From assembly GCF_009498035.1 (NCBI RefSeq), contig NZ_CP034550.1, positions 5,394,001 through 5,458,000 on the forward strand: a DNA stretch of 64,000 nucleotides, given 5' to 3'. Positions 20,333 through 29,110 of this stretch are shown piece by piece. Under the pieces are notes generated by a model. It was not told the origin of the DNA, searched no databases, and saw nothing but the letters and a program-made list of their open reading frames with translations. The translations under genes were made by a program, and so were the position numbers. Each line of letters begins with the position of its first letter. The stretch's first letter is position 1. The DNA comes from Saccharothrix syringae (GTDB taxonomy: Bacteria > Actinomycetota > Actinomycetes > Mycobacteriales > Pseudonocardiaceae).

Positions 20333-20917
20333 ATGTCGGCGACACGGCTGCTCGTGCTGGGGGTGGTGCGCGGCTACGGGCGCGCCCACGGCTACCTCAT
20401 CGGCAACGACCTGCTGTCCTGGGGCGCGGGGGAGTGGGCCAACGTCAAGTGGGGGTCGATCTACCACGCCCTCAAGCAGCTCACCAAGGACGGCTGCCTC
20501 ACCGACCACACCACCCCGCCCGCCCGCACCGACTACGAGCTGACCGCGCGCGGCGAGGCCGAGTACCGCCGCCTGCTGCGCGACGCCCTGCGGCGGCCGG
20601 AGACCAGGCCGGACCTGCTGGCCGCCGGGCTGGCGATGCTGCCCTCGCTGACCCGGGACGAGGCGGTGGACCTGCTCACCGAACGCCTCACCGCCCTGGA
20701 GGCCCGCCGCGACACCGCGCGTGCGCAGGTCCGGGCGTGGGGGGAACCGGCGCACGTGCGCGAGCTGTACGGGCTGTGGGAGCACACCGCGGACGGCGGG
20801 GCGGTGTGGACGCGGGGGCTGATCGGGCGGCTGCGGGAGGGCGCCTACCCGATGGCGGGGGAGCCGGGGTCGCCCGGGGTGCCGGGGAGCTGGGGCGTGC
20901 TCGGGCGGGCCGAATGA
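20333..20917 (+). CDS. PadR-family transcriptional regulator
   Basis: 194 aa from ATG 20333. The N-terminal PadR winged helix is clear: LLVLGVVRGYGRAHGYLIGN, then VKWGSIYHALKQLTKDGCL and the wing DYELTARGEAEYRRLL. A C-terminal helical dimerisation region (~85-150) follows, with a Gly/Pro-rich tail. It is cotranscribed with a methyltransferase (ATGA overlap) and divergent from the AlkZ-like/GNAT operon, so it may control both. Confidence 0.92.
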   Translation: MSATRLLVLGVVRGYGRAHGYLIGNDLLSWGAGEWANVKWGSIYHALKQLTKDGCLTDHTTPPARTDYELTARGEAEYRRLLRDALRRPETRPDLLAAGLAMLPSLTRDEAVDLLTERLTALEARRDTARAQVRAWGEPAHVRELYGLWEHTADGGAVWTRGLIGRLREGAYPMAGEPGSPGVPGSWGVLGRAE

Positions 20918-21714
20918 CCCGCCGCGCGCACGGTGGCCGCACGGAGGAACGGCGACTTCTCGGCTCGTCGTTCGGCGCGGCCGCGGCCGCCTACGCCGAG
21001 CACCGGCCGGACTACGCGCGGGCCGCGGTGCGCTGGGCGCTGGAGCACGCGCCCGGGCCGAGGGTGCTCGACCTCGGGGCCGGGACCGGCAAGCTGACCG
21101 CCACGCTGGTCGCGCTGGGGGTCGAGGTCGTCGCGGTCGAACCCGACCCGGCGATGCTGGCCGAACTGCGGCGCGCCCTGCCCGCCGTCCGCGCCCTGCC
21201 GGGCAGCGCCGAGGCGATACCGCTGCCGGAGGCGTCCGTCGACGCCGTGCTGGCCGGCAACGCCCTGCACTGGTTCGACATGGCCGTCGCGGGACCGGAG
21301 ATCGCCAGGGTCCTCGCGCCCGGGGGCGTCCTGGCCGGCCTGTGGAACGTCCTGGACGACCGGGTCGACTGGGTGGCGGGGCTGGCGCGGGCCGGCGGGA
21401 GCGCGGCCATCGGCCCGCGCGACACACTGGGCGGCTGGCGCGTCGCGACGGCGGACGCGCACCTCCCCGGCACCGGTCGTGCCGCCGGGTTCGGCTCGCC
21501 GGAGCAGGCCGAGTTCCCGCACGGGCAGCGCCGGACCGCCGACTCCCTCGTCGCGACGCTCGCGACGCGCGCCGGGCTGCTCGTCATGCCGGAACGGGAA
21601 CGAAAGGCCCTGCTCGGCCGGATCCGTGCCCACCTCGCGAGCAGCCCGGAAACCGGCCGCGGCGGGTTCACCCTCCCGATGCTGACCGGCGTCCTCCGCA
21701 CCCGACGGCTCTGA
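20914..21714 (+). CDS. Class I SAM-dependent methyltransferase
   Basis: 266 aa; ATG 20914 overlaps the PadR stop (ATGA). SAM-binding motif I is VLDLGAGTGKLTATLVALG, acidic motif VVAVEPDPAML, and LHWFD follows in the motif IV region. The start RRLLGSSFGAAAAAYAEHRP and the C-terminal RTADSLVATLATRAGLLVM match the Methyltransf_11 proteins of actinomycetes that methylate small molecules. Acceptor unknown. A PadR-methyltransferase pair suggests self-protection or tailoring. Confidence 0.88.
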   Translation: MTRRAHGGRTEERRLLGSSFGAAAAAYAEHRPDYARAAVRWALEHAPGPRVLDLGAGTGKLTATLVALGVEVVAVEPDPAMLAELRRALPAVRALPGSAEAIPLPEASVDAVLAGNALHWFDMAVAGPEIARVLAPGGVLAGLWNVLDDRVDWVAGLARAGGSAAIGPRDTLGGWRVATADAHLPGTGRAAGFGSPEQAEFPHGQRRTADSLVATLATRAGLLVMPERERKALLGRIRAHLASSPETGRGGFTLPMLTGVLRTRRL

Positions 21715-21752
21715 ACCACCCACCGGCGGTGGACCCTGCAGCCGGGGCGGGC

Positions 21753-21941
21753 TCAGCGCCGGAGCGCCCGGTAGCGCCTGAGCTGGGCGGTGATCCGCCC
21801 GGGGTCGGCGGCGCCGTTCAGCTCGGCCAGCAGGTCGTCGGGGCACAGCTCGTAGTGGTCGCCCCACCACCGCCGCGCCCTGTTGTCCCAGATCCGGTAG
21901 CCGCCGGACACGCCCCTCGCCACGTACCGCCGCTTCGCCAA
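21753..21941 (-). CDS. Small basic hypothetical protein
   Basis: 62 aa from TTG 21941, with GGGAGGG 5 nt upstream; the longer frame to 22160 lacks coding character. The sequence LAKRRYVARGVSGGYRIWDN, RRWWGDHYELCPDDLLAEL and a basic tail RRYRALRR is soluble and Arg/Trp/Tyr-rich. It resembles short conserved hypothetical proteins of Pseudonocardiales, but I cannot name a family. It is divergent from the SNF2 gene and tail-to-tail with the methyltransferase. Confidence 0.6.
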   Translation of the reverse strand: MAKRRYVARGVSGGYRIWDNRARRWWGDHYELCPDDLLAELNGAADPGRITAQLRRYRALRR

Positions 21942-22045
21942 CCGGCCCTCCCGCTGTCGCCCGCCCCCAGGATCGCAGCGCACGGCAACGGAGTTTCCGA
22001 GCGCCCGCGACCCCGACCGCCGGGCGCACCACCCACGCATCTGGT

Positions 22046-22051
22046 TATACT
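22046..22051 (+). promoter_or_regulatory. -10-like TATACT upstream of the SNF2 helicase gene
   Basis: TATACT stands out in GC-rich DNA 36 nt before the TTG start. It is followed by a small TCAAACTTGA palindrome and a GAGGGGGAG purine tract. No convincing -35 was seen at 17 nt. Confidence 0.45.
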
Positions 22052-22087
22052 CAAACTTGAACAGAGGGGGAGCTGCTGAACACGGGG

Positions 22088-24772
22088 TTGGAGCGGTACC
22101 CGGCGGTCTTCGAACCGGCCGACCCGCCACGCACGTCCACCATCGCCTTCTACGCGCCACCGGACGCCGATCCCGGCGACCTCGCCCCGGACCGGCTCAC
22201 CGTCGCCGCCCCCGACGGCACCCGCCGCACCGTCCCGGCCCGACGCCTGCCGCTCACCGAGGCCGTCCCGCTGCTCGGCCGGGCCCGCCGCGCCCGCACC
22301 CCGACCGCCCACCCGGCCACCGCCTTCTGGGGCGCCGCCGTGGTCCTGGCGCTCCAGCTCGTCGCCCGGGGCCGGCTGCGCCCCGCCGTCACCGACGCCG
22401 ACCACGACGCCTGGCTCCTCACCCCCGACCCCGCCGACCACACCCGCATCCGCGACCTCGCCGCCGCCATGCCCCCGCACGCCCGCGCGATCCCCGTCCC
22501 CGGCCGCGACCCGCTCGAACTGCCCGCCGCCGAACCGCTCCTGCGCGCCTTCCTCGACGCCGTCGCCGACACCATGCCCCGGGGTGCCGCCGCCGCGACC
22601 GCCGCGGGCGCGCCGGCCTTCGCCGCCACCGCCCCGCAGCGGGTCCCCCACCTGCGCGGGTGGGCCGACCAGGGCGTCCGCCTGTCCCTGCGCATCGAGG
22701 GGCCCGAGCCGTTCCTGGTCGTCGTGCAGGTGCACGACCTCGCCGACCCCACCCTGGTCGCCGACGCCGCCGAGCTGTGGCCCACCGCGGGCGCCCGCAC
22801 CCGCGCCGACGCCACCGTCGCCCTGCGCCGCGCCGCCCGCGCCTTCCCACCCCTGGAACGCCTGCTCGACCGCCCCGTCCCCGACCGCGTCCCCCTCTCC
22901 GACGCCGAGGTCGAGCAGCTGCTCACCACCGGCACCACCCGCCTGGCCGCGGCCGCCGTGGACGTGCACTGGCCCAGCGACCTCGTCCGCGACCTCAACG
23001 CCAGGGTCGTCATCGGCCACGACACCGGCGACCGCCCCGCCTTCTTCGGCCCCGACCAGCTCACCGCCGTCAACTGGCGCCTGGCCCTGGGCGACGACCC
23101 GCTGACCCCCGAGGAACTGGACCGGCTCGCCGAGGCCACCCGCCCGGTGGTGCGGCTGCGCGACCGCTGGACCCTGGTCGACCCCGAAACGGCCCGCCGC
23201 GCCCGCGAACGCGCCCTCAAACCCCTCACCGCCGTCGAGGCCCTGGGCGCCGCCCTCACCGGCACCACCGAGGTCGACGGCACCGAGGTCGACGCCGTCG
23301 TCACCGGCCCGCTGCAAGACCTCCGCGACCGCCTGGCCCGCCTCGACGCCGACCCCGCCGCCCCGCCACCGGGCCTGCACGCCACCCTGCGCGACTACCA
23401 GCTGCGCGGCCTGCGCTGGCTCGACCGCATGACCTCGCTGGGCCTGGGCGCCTGCCTGGCCGACGACATGGGCCTGGGCAAGACCGTCACCCTCATCGCC
23501 CTGCACCTGCACCGCGACGCCGAACAACCCACCCTCGTGGTGTGCCCGGCGTCGCTGCTGGGCAACTGGCAGCGCGAGATCGAGCGCTTCGCCCCCGGCA
23601 CCCCCGTCCGCCGCCACCACGGCCCCCACCGCACCCTCGACGACCTCGCCGGCGGCTTCGTCCTGACCACCTACGGCACCATGCGCCTGGACGCCGACCG
23701 GCTCGCCGGGACCGACTGGGGACTGCTGGTCGCCGACGAGGCCCAGCACGTCAAGAACCCCGCCTCCGACACCGCCAGGGCCCTGCGCCGCATCCCCGCC
23801 CGCGCCCGCGTCGCCCTCACCGGCACCCCGGTGGAGAACACCCTGACCGAGCTGTGGGCGATCCTCGACTGGACCACCCCCGGCCTGCTGGGCACCCTGC
23901 CGCGGTTCAAGGCCCGCTGGGCCAAGCCGATCGAGGCCGACCGCGACACCGCCACCGCCGAGCGCTTCGCCCGCCTGGTCCGGCCCTTCCTGCTGCGCCG
24001 CCGCAAGACCGACCCCGGCATCGCCCCCGAGCTGCCCGCCAAGACCGAGACCGACCGGCCCGTGGCGCTGACCCGCGAACAGGCCGTGCTCTACCAGGCC
24101 GTGGTGCGCGAACTGCTCGACGAGGTCCGCGACAGCACCGGCATCGCCCGCCGCGGCCGCGTGGTCAAGCTGCTCACCGCCCTCAAGCAGGTCTGCAACC
24201 ACCCCGCCCAGTACCTCAAGGAACCCGAACCCCGCCTGGCCGGCCGCTCGGGCAAGCTGGAACTGCTCGACGAACTGCTCGACACCATCCTCGCCGAGGA
24301 CGGCGCCGTGCTCGTGTTCACCCAGTACGTCGCCATGGCCCGCCTGCTGCGCCGCCACCTCGCCGACCGCGGCGTCGCCACCGCCCTGCTGCACGGCGGC
24401 ACCCCCGTGCCCGCCCGCGAGGAGCTGGTCCGCCGCTTCCAGGACGGCGGGGTCCCGGTGTTCCTGCTCTCCCTCAAGGCCGCCGGCACCGGCCTGAACC
24501 TCACCCGCGCCGACCACGTCGTGCACTACGACCGCTGGTGGAACCCCGCCGTGGAGGACCAGGCCACCGACCGCGCCCACCGCATCGGCCAGACCCGGGC
24601 CGTGCAGGTCCACCGCCTCGTCGCCGAGGGCACCGTGGAGGACCGCATCGCCGCGGTGCTGCGCGCCAAGCGCGACCTCGCCGACGCCGTGCTCACCCGC
24701 GGCGACGCCGCGTTCACCGAGCTCACCGACGACGAACTGGCCAACCTCGTGGAACTGCGGAGCGGCACGTGA
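22088..24772 (+). CDS. SNF2/SWI2-family DEAD-like helicase
   Basis: 894 aa from TTG 22088. The N-terminal ~400 residues are the SNF2-associated SAD-like region of bacterial homologues. The ATPase core has motif I LADDMGLGKTVTLIAL, motif II ADEAQHVKN, motif III ALTGTPVEN and motif V/VI KAAGTGLNLTRADHV / ATDRAHRIGQTRAVQVHR. Such proteins are ATP-driven dsDNA translocases; in bacteria their role, possibly in repair or nucleoprotein remodelling, is not settled. A 4-bp overlap couples it to the SWIM protein gene, a conserved arrangement in actinobacteria. Confidence 0.95.
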   Translation: MERYPAVFEPADPPRTSTIAFYAPPDADPGDLAPDRLTVAAPDGTRRTVPARRLPLTEAVPLLGRARRARTPTAHPATAFWGAAVVLALQLVARGRLRPAVTDADHDAWLLTPDPADHTRIRDLAAAMPPHARAIPVPGRDPLELPAAEPLLRAFLDAVADTMPRGAAAATAAGAPAFAATAPQRVPHLRGWADQGVRLSLRIEGPEPFLVVVQVHDLADPTLVADAAELWPTAGARTRADATVALRRAARAFPPLERLLDRPVPDRVPLSDAEVEQLLTTGTTRLAAAAVDVHWPSDLVRDLNARVVIGHDTGDRPAFFGPDQLTAVNWRLALGDDPLTPEELDRLAEATRPVVRLRDRWTLVDPETARRARERALKPLTAVEALGAALTGTTEVDGTEVDAVVTGPLQDLRDRLARLDADPAAPPPGLHATLRDYQLRGLRWLDRMTSLGLGACLADDMGLGKTVTLIALHLHRDAEQPTLVVCPASLLGNWQREIERFAPGTPVRRHHGPHRTLDDLAGGFVLTTYGTMRLDADRLAGTDWGLLVADEAQHVKNPASDTARALRRIPARARVALTGTPVENTLTELWAILDWTTPGLLGTLPRFKARWAKPIEADRDTATAERFARLVRPFLLRRRKTDPGIAPELPAKTETDRPVALTREQAVLYQAVVRELLDEVRDSTGIARRGRVVKLLTALKQVCNHPAQYLKEPEPRLAGRSGKLELLDELLDTILAEDGAVLVFTQYVAMARLLRRHLADRGVATALLHGGTPVPAREELVRRFQDGGVPVFLLSLKAAGTGLNLTRADHVVHYDRWWNPAVEDQATDRAHRIGQTRAVQVHRLVAEGTVEDRIAAVLRAKRDLADAVLTRGDAAFTELTDDELANLVELRSGT

Positions 24773-25890
24773 CCGACCTCGCCCGGGGCTTCCCCGCCTT
24801 CCCCAGGGGCACCCGCCGCGCCCGCACCTGGTGGGGCCGCGCCTGGCTGCGGGCGCTGGAGGACACCTCCCTCGACAGCGCGCCGCTGCGCCAGGGCCGC
24901 CGGTACGCCCACGCCGGGCTCGTCGACACCATCACCGTGAGCCCCGGCCGGCTGCACGCCCTGGTCCACGACGGCGACGAGGCCCACCACACCACCGTGC
25001 GCCTGGCCCCGCTCACCGACGCCGAGTGGGACCGCTTCCTCGCCAGGCTGGCCCGCAAGGCCGCCCACCTGGCCGCGCTGCTCGACCACGAACTGCCCCG
25101 CGACCTGGTCGACGTCGCCGCCGACGCCGGCGTGCCCCTGCTGCCCGGCATCGGCGACCTCGACCCCGAGTGCACCTGCCCGGGCTGGGAACTGCCCTGC
25201 CGCCACGCCGCCGCCCTGTGCCACCAGGCCGCCTGGCTGCTCGACGCCGACCCCTGGCTGCTGCTCCTGCTGCGCGGCCGCGACCGGGACCAGGTCGTCA
25301 CCGGCGCCCGCCCCGACGCGGACACCCCCGCCGTCACCGCCTACGCCACCCCCGTGGCCGACCTGCCCGACGACCGACCCGACCCGACCGCCACCCCGGA
25401 CCCGCCCGCCTTCGACCCCGCGCCCGGCCTGGACGTCACCGTGCTGGGCCTGCTGGTCGCCGACGCCGCCGCCAAGGCCCGCGCCCTGCTCGCCACCGGC
25501 CACTGGCCCGCCGCCGACGACCGGCAGGACCGCGTCCGGCTGGCCGCCGCCCACCCCGAGCTGCGCGACCGGCTGCGCCCCGACCCCCGCGCCGTGCGGG
25601 CCTGGCAGCAGGGCGGCGCCACCGGCCTGGACGTCCTGGAACACCCCTGGACCCCGCCCGAGGCCGACACCAACCGCGCCCGCGCCGCCTGGCACGGCCA
25701 CGACCTGCCCGCACCCGCCGTGCGCCGCAACCACTGGACCGTGCGCGACCGCCAACTCCGCTACGGCCCCGACGGCCGCTGGTACCCCTACCGGCGCCAC
25801 CCGGACGGCCGCTGGTGGCCCACCGGCGACCCGCACCCCAACCCCGCCACCGCGCTCGCGCGAACCGAACCCGGGGCCGAACGCGGCTGA
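24769..25890 (+). CDS. SWIM zinc finger protein
   Basis: 373 aa from GTG 24769 (GTGA overlap with the helicase stop). The N-terminus has RTWWGRAWLRALEDTSLDSA...LRQGRRYAHAG, typical of these proteins. The SWIM zinc-binding motif is CTCPGWELPCRHAAAL (C-x-C-xn-C-x-H), at ~140-155. The C-terminal half is Pro/Ala/Asp-rich with WYPYRRHPDGRWWPTG near the end. SWIM proteins bind DNA or protein partners; conserved linkage implies it works with the SNF2 translocase. Confidence 0.9.
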   Translation: MTDLARGFPAFPRGTRRARTWWGRAWLRALEDTSLDSAPLRQGRRYAHAGLVDTITVSPGRLHALVHDGDEAHHTTVRLAPLTDAEWDRFLARLARKAAHLAALLDHELPRDLVDVAADAGVPLLPGIGDLDPECTCPGWELPCRHAAALCHQAAWLLDADPWLLLLLRGRDRDQVVTGARPDADTPAVTAYATPVADLPDDRPDPTATPDPPAFDPAPGLDVTVLGLLVADAAAKARALLATGHWPAADDRQDRVRLAAAHPELRDRLRPDPRAVRAWQQGGATGLDVLEHPWTPPEADTNRARAAWHGHDLPAPAVRRNHWTVRDRQLRYGPDGRWYPYRRHPDGRWWPTGDPHPNPATALARTEPGAERG

Positions 25891-25900
25891 CGCTCCGCCG

Positions 25901-27031
25901 TCAGAGCTTCTTGGTCGTGAGCGTGTCCCGGAAGTCGACGCCCAGGAACCCGACCATGGAGTCGACGGTGCAGGTGGGGGCGGTGAACGCCGTGCGCCAC
26001 TTCTGCGCCTCCTCCCAGTCGTCAAGCCGGGCGATGTCGAACTCCAGGTTCGCGGCGATGTCCTCGACGAAGCACAGCATCTCGCCGATGGAGACCGCAT
26101 CGTCCTCCTCGGCCTCCTTGGCCACCGATTCGAGGAGGTACGCGACCTCCTCCCGCAGGGTGCCCGGCTGGAAGTCCCTCGACCTCTGCAAGGCGACCAC
26201 CGCCTCCGCCAACCCGTCGATGGACCGCAGCGGCTCCGCGACCTCGCCCGGGTCGCCCGTCGCCTGGGGCCTCCTGCGCGGCGCCGGCGGCTTCTTCGGC
26301 GAGGACAACCCCTTGCCGCTGGTGCTGCCCAACATCTTCTGCAGGCGGCTGAGCAGCCCGAAGGCCGTGGCGTACATGAAGCCGATCACCTGGTTGGCGT
26401 CCGCGTCGCCCACCCACAGGTTCCCGGGGTGGTTGTAGAGCAGCGCCCACGCCAGCCGCCGCGCCTGCCAGTCGCTCGACGGCCTCGCCGTCATCCGCGG
26501 CCTGGTCCGGGCGAACAGGTCGTTGAGCCCCACCTCGTCGAGCCCCTGCCCCGTCCACCTCTCGTAGGCATCGACGTAGGCGTCCCGCAGTTCGGAGAAC
26601 CGCTCCTTGACCTCCTCCGCGTTCTCCACCGCGTACCCGAGCAGGTGCGAGGGCACGATGTGCCGGATGGCCAGCCCCGCACCCCTGGCGCGGCTGAGGT
26701 CCACCGGTCCGATCCAGGGCGGCCGGGAACCGAGGTTGCGCGGGCGGTGCGGCACGACCCCGGTGGCCCTCGGGGCGATCAGCTTGTGCTCGTAGAGGAA
26801 TTCGCAGAACCCGGTCCAGTTGTCGAACGACCCGCCCTTCAACTTCTTCGCGATCTCGGCCAACTCCTGCTCGGCCCTGTTCTCCCGCAGCGGCGGTATG
26901 CCGTAGGAACGGGCGATCAGCCGGTACACCCGGTTGTTCGGGCGAGCCCCGCAACCAGGCATGTTGAGCTGCATGTGCTTGATGAAGCCCGAATGGTCGG
27001 TGTATTTCTCGCCCGCCACGGAAATAGCCAC
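25901..27031 (-). CDS. Unrecognised protein with nuclease-like His/Asn motifs
   Basis: 376 aa from GTG 27031 (GGGGTGGG upstream); the frame is open further upstream but loses coding character. I do not recognise the family. Visible: a Cys/Gly/Pro segment NMPGCGARPNNRVYRLIARS; LAIRHIVPSHLLGYAVENA; LLYNHPGNLWVGDADANQVI; a Lys/Pro-rich linker (SSPKKPPAPRRRPQ); and a C-terminal helical domain. The RHIxPxH and NxPGNLWxG...N pattern recalls His/Asn-centred nuclease or toxin domains, but this is a loose resemblance. No signal peptide or TM segment. It is a single gene, convergent with the SWIM gene 10 bp away. Confidence 0.7.
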   Translation of the reverse strand: MAISVAGEKYTDHSGFIKHMQLNMPGCGARPNNRVYRLIARSYGIPPLRENRAEQELAEIAKKLKGGSFDNWTGFCEFLYEHKLIAPRATGVVPHRPRNLGSRPPWIGPVDLSRARGAGLAIRHIVPSHLLGYAVENAEEVKERFSELRDAYVDAYERWTGQGLDEVGLNDLFARTRPRMTARPSSDWQARRLAWALLYNHPGNLWVGDADANQVIGFMYATAFGLLSRLQKMLGSTSGKGLSSPKKPPAPRRRPQATGDPGEVAEPLRSIDGLAEAVVALQRSRDFQPGTLREEVAYLLESVAKEAEEDDAVSIGEMLCFVEDIAANLEFDIARLDDWEEAQKWRTAFTAPTCTVDSMVGFLGVDFRDTLTTKKL

Positions 27032-27186
27032 AACCCACCCCGAGACACGCCGGAACGGAAACGCGGTACCCCCTCGGCAACCGCGTGTCGAGACGTTACT
27101 CCGGTTTTTACGGGTGTTGTTCGGCTCATCGGGTGACGCGATAAGTGCGCATTCCTCACAGGTCCGCCACCCGGGACGGCACCCCA

Positions 27187-27220
27187 GGCGACACACGGCG
27201 CGACACACGGCGCGACACCC
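27187..27220. repeat. Tandem 12-mer repeat
   Basis: GGCGACACAC, GGCGCGACACAC and GGCGCGACACCC follow one another directly, nearly three copies. It sits 7 bp from the perfect palindrome. Confidence 0.8.
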
Positions 27221-27226
27221 GAAAAC

Positions 27227-27256
27227 CACCACACCTGTGGTACCACAGGTGTGGTG
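27227..27256. repeat. Perfect 30-bp palindrome
   Basis: CACCACACCTGTGGT (27227-27241) is followed without spacer by its exact reverse complement (27242-27256). It lies between divergent genes, so it is not placed as a terminator. It could be a binding site for a dimeric regulator (inner TGTGGTACCACA is GntR/HutC-like) or a cruciform-forming element. Confidence 0.85.
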
Positions 27257-27659
27257 AAAGGCTTGGAGGGTGCCCGGCCCGCCCGCACGACCCCGACGGC
27301 ACTGGGGGTTGCCGCGTCCGTCGTGCGGGCGGGGGGAGTGCGCGCGAGCCGACCGAGGTTCCGAGCCAACGGTCGAGGCGCACTCCGACCCGCACGGCAT
27401 GAGGCGCCGACGCCGTGCGGGGGAACGAGGTTTCGGGCCCCGCCGCGAGACCTCCGGCCCTCCCCTGCGGACCGGTCCCGCGTGATGCCGGGAAGTCTCC
27501 CGAGCCCGGCGGTGAGAGGTCAACATCCACTCCGGCCCGGCGCGACTCACCGAGGTGAGTGAACACCCCCCGGGCGGGTGAGTTTCCAATACGGTGTTTC
27601 CTAAACAGGCGGGTATGCGCCCGACGCCGAGAGCCGGCGAGGGAACGGGGGAGTGCTGC

Positions 27660-28934
27660 ATGGTTCCGGTGCGTGAACGACTGCTCGACGCGGGCGTCGA
27701 GCTGCTGTTCGAGGACGGCGCCAAGGTCCTCGGCCGCGGCCTCAACGTCGCCGAGATCGCCGCCCGCGCCGAGGTCAGCGAGAAGACCTTCTTCGCCACC
27801 TTCGGCGACAAGGGCCGCTACGTCGAGGCGCTGCTGCTCCGGTTCACCCGCACGCCCCAGCGCGCCTCGGGCGAGCTGGGCGAAGTCGTCGAGCAGGCCC
27901 TGGCCGACTCCCAGGGCGACCCGCGGCGCATGCTGCGCACGGTCTGCGACTGGGACTACCGGCAGGTCCGCAGCGACCCGACCACCCTCATGCAGCTGGC
28001 CGTGCTCGTCCTGGGCCGCGGCCACCCCGGCGCCCTCAAGCGGCTGCGCCAGCTCTACGCCGGCTACGACGAGGCGGGCGTGCGCGCCTACCGGCCGGTG
28101 CTGGCGCGCTGGAGCACGTCCCTGCGCGCCCCGTTCACCCTCGAACACCTCGCCGTCGCCCTCACCGCCCTGGTCGAGGGCCTGGCCCTGCGGCACCTCG
28201 CCGACCCCGACGCCGTGCCCGACACCCTGTTCGGCGACACCGTCGTGGCCCTCGTCGGCGCCCTGCTCGACCCCGAGCAGGGCCACGGGCACGTCGACGA
28301 CGTCATCGCGCCCCTGGCCGACGAGGTCGTCCGCGCCCACCGCGCCGACCACCTCGACAACCTGCCCGAACACCCCCGCAACGCCGTCATCGCCGCCGCC
28401 CGCCACGAGTTCGCCCACCGCGGCTACTACGCCACCAGCCCGGCGCACATCGCCTCCCGCGCCGCCGTGCCGCTGCCCGTGCTCACCCAACTGTTCCCGG
28501 TCAAGGCGTCCATCGTCGCCGGCGCCCTGCGCGGCCCCTACGCCGACCTGAGGTCCCTGGTCGACGACGACCTGGCCCTGGGCGTCGCGCCCACCACCAT
28601 GCTGCGCCGCCACCTCGAACAGCTCGCCGCGTTCGCCCTCAACCACCGCGAGTTCGCCGAAGCCCTGCTCATGGCCGCCGTGCACCGGCCCGCGCAGCTC
28701 GACACCGAGGCGGTGCGCGAGATCGACCTGCCCGCCGTGCTCATCCCGGCCCTGCGCGCCGGCATCGCCGCCGGCGACTTCCGCGCCGACCTCGACGCCC
28801 GCGACCTGGCCGAAACCCTCGCCCACACCCTGCTGCTGCGCTGCCTGACCCACCCCGACGCCACCGCGGCCGAGCACGCCGCCACCGTCGGCACCCTGGT
28901 GGACGGGCTGCCCGGCCGGCCGCGGACCGACTGA
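27660..28934 (+). CDS. Tandem TetR/AcrR regulator (two TetR units fused)
   Basis: 424 aa from ATG 27660, with GGGGGAG 6 nt upstream. About twice the usual TetR length. The first TetR HTH is at ~10-55 (LNVAEIAARAEVSEKTFFAT, F.DKGRYVEALL). A second unit begins at ~235 with AVIAAARHEFAHRGYYATSP and HIASRAAVPLPVLTQLFPVK, followed by its own helical ligand-binding-like domain. Two DNA-binding heads in one chain could bind two half-sites per protomer. No target gene is adjacent; the palindromes at 27545 and 27595 are possible autoregulatory sites. Confidence 0.88.
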   Translation: MVPVRERLLDAGVELLFEDGAKVLGRGLNVAEIAARAEVSEKTFFATFGDKGRYVEALLLRFTRTPQRASGELGEVVEQALADSQGDPRRMLRTVCDWDYRQVRSDPTTLMQLAVLVLGRGHPGALKRLRQLYAGYDEAGVRAYRPVLARWSTSLRAPFTLEHLAVALTALVEGLALRHLADPDAVPDTLFGDTVVALVGALLDPEQGHGHVDDVIAPLADEVVRAHRADHLDNLPEHPRNAVIAAARHEFAHRGYYATSPAHIASRAAVPLPVLTQLFPVKASIVAGALRGPYADLRSLVDDDLALGVAPTTMLRRHLEQLAAFALNHREFAEALLMAAVHRPAQLDTEAVREIDLPAVLIPALRAGIAAGDFRADLDARDLAETLAHTLLLRCLTHPDATAAEHAATVGTLVDGLPGRPRTD

Positions 28935-29018
28935 ACCGCGTCCGGCCGAGCAGGTGGCGCACCCCGGCCCCGCGGGCGGGCGGCGCGCCCACACCGCCCG
29001 CTTCCGCCCGCCGGCCGG

Positions 29019-29045
29019 CGGGGTTCCCCGCCAGGGGGAACCCCG
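29019..29045. terminator. Bidirectional hairpin terminator
   Basis: Arms 29019-29029 (CGGGGTTCCCC) and 29035-29045 are perfect, loop 5 nt. It lies between the convergent double-TetR (ends 28934) and lectin (ends 29111) genes. Confidence 0.7.
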
Positions 29046-29110
29046 GTCCGGACCCGGCGGCCGCACGGGGCATGTGCGGGGGTTCGCGGGGTGCGGCCGT
29101 CAGACCCCCG

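Larger units (their letters stand above)
27032..27659. promoter_or_regulatory. 628-bp noncoding region between divergent genes
   Basis: No gene seen on either strand. It holds a 12-mer tandem repeat (27187-27220), a perfect 30-bp palindrome (27227-27256), a 16-bp palindrome ACTCACC-GA-GGTGAGT (27545-27560) and TGTTTCCTAAACA (27595-27607). The last two lie within 115 bp of the double-TetR start and are candidate autoregulatory sites. Confidence 0.55.

Noticed and set aside
22057..24768. 1277-codon plus-strand frame spanning the SNF2 gene
   Set aside because: Only its last ~373 codons (the SWIM protein) are coding; the upstream part is an Arg/Pro-rich shadow of the helicase.
27187..27256. Possible CRISPR-like or VNTR array
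   Set aside because: Only about three 12-mers with no spacers; kept as a simple tandem repeat next to a palindrome.
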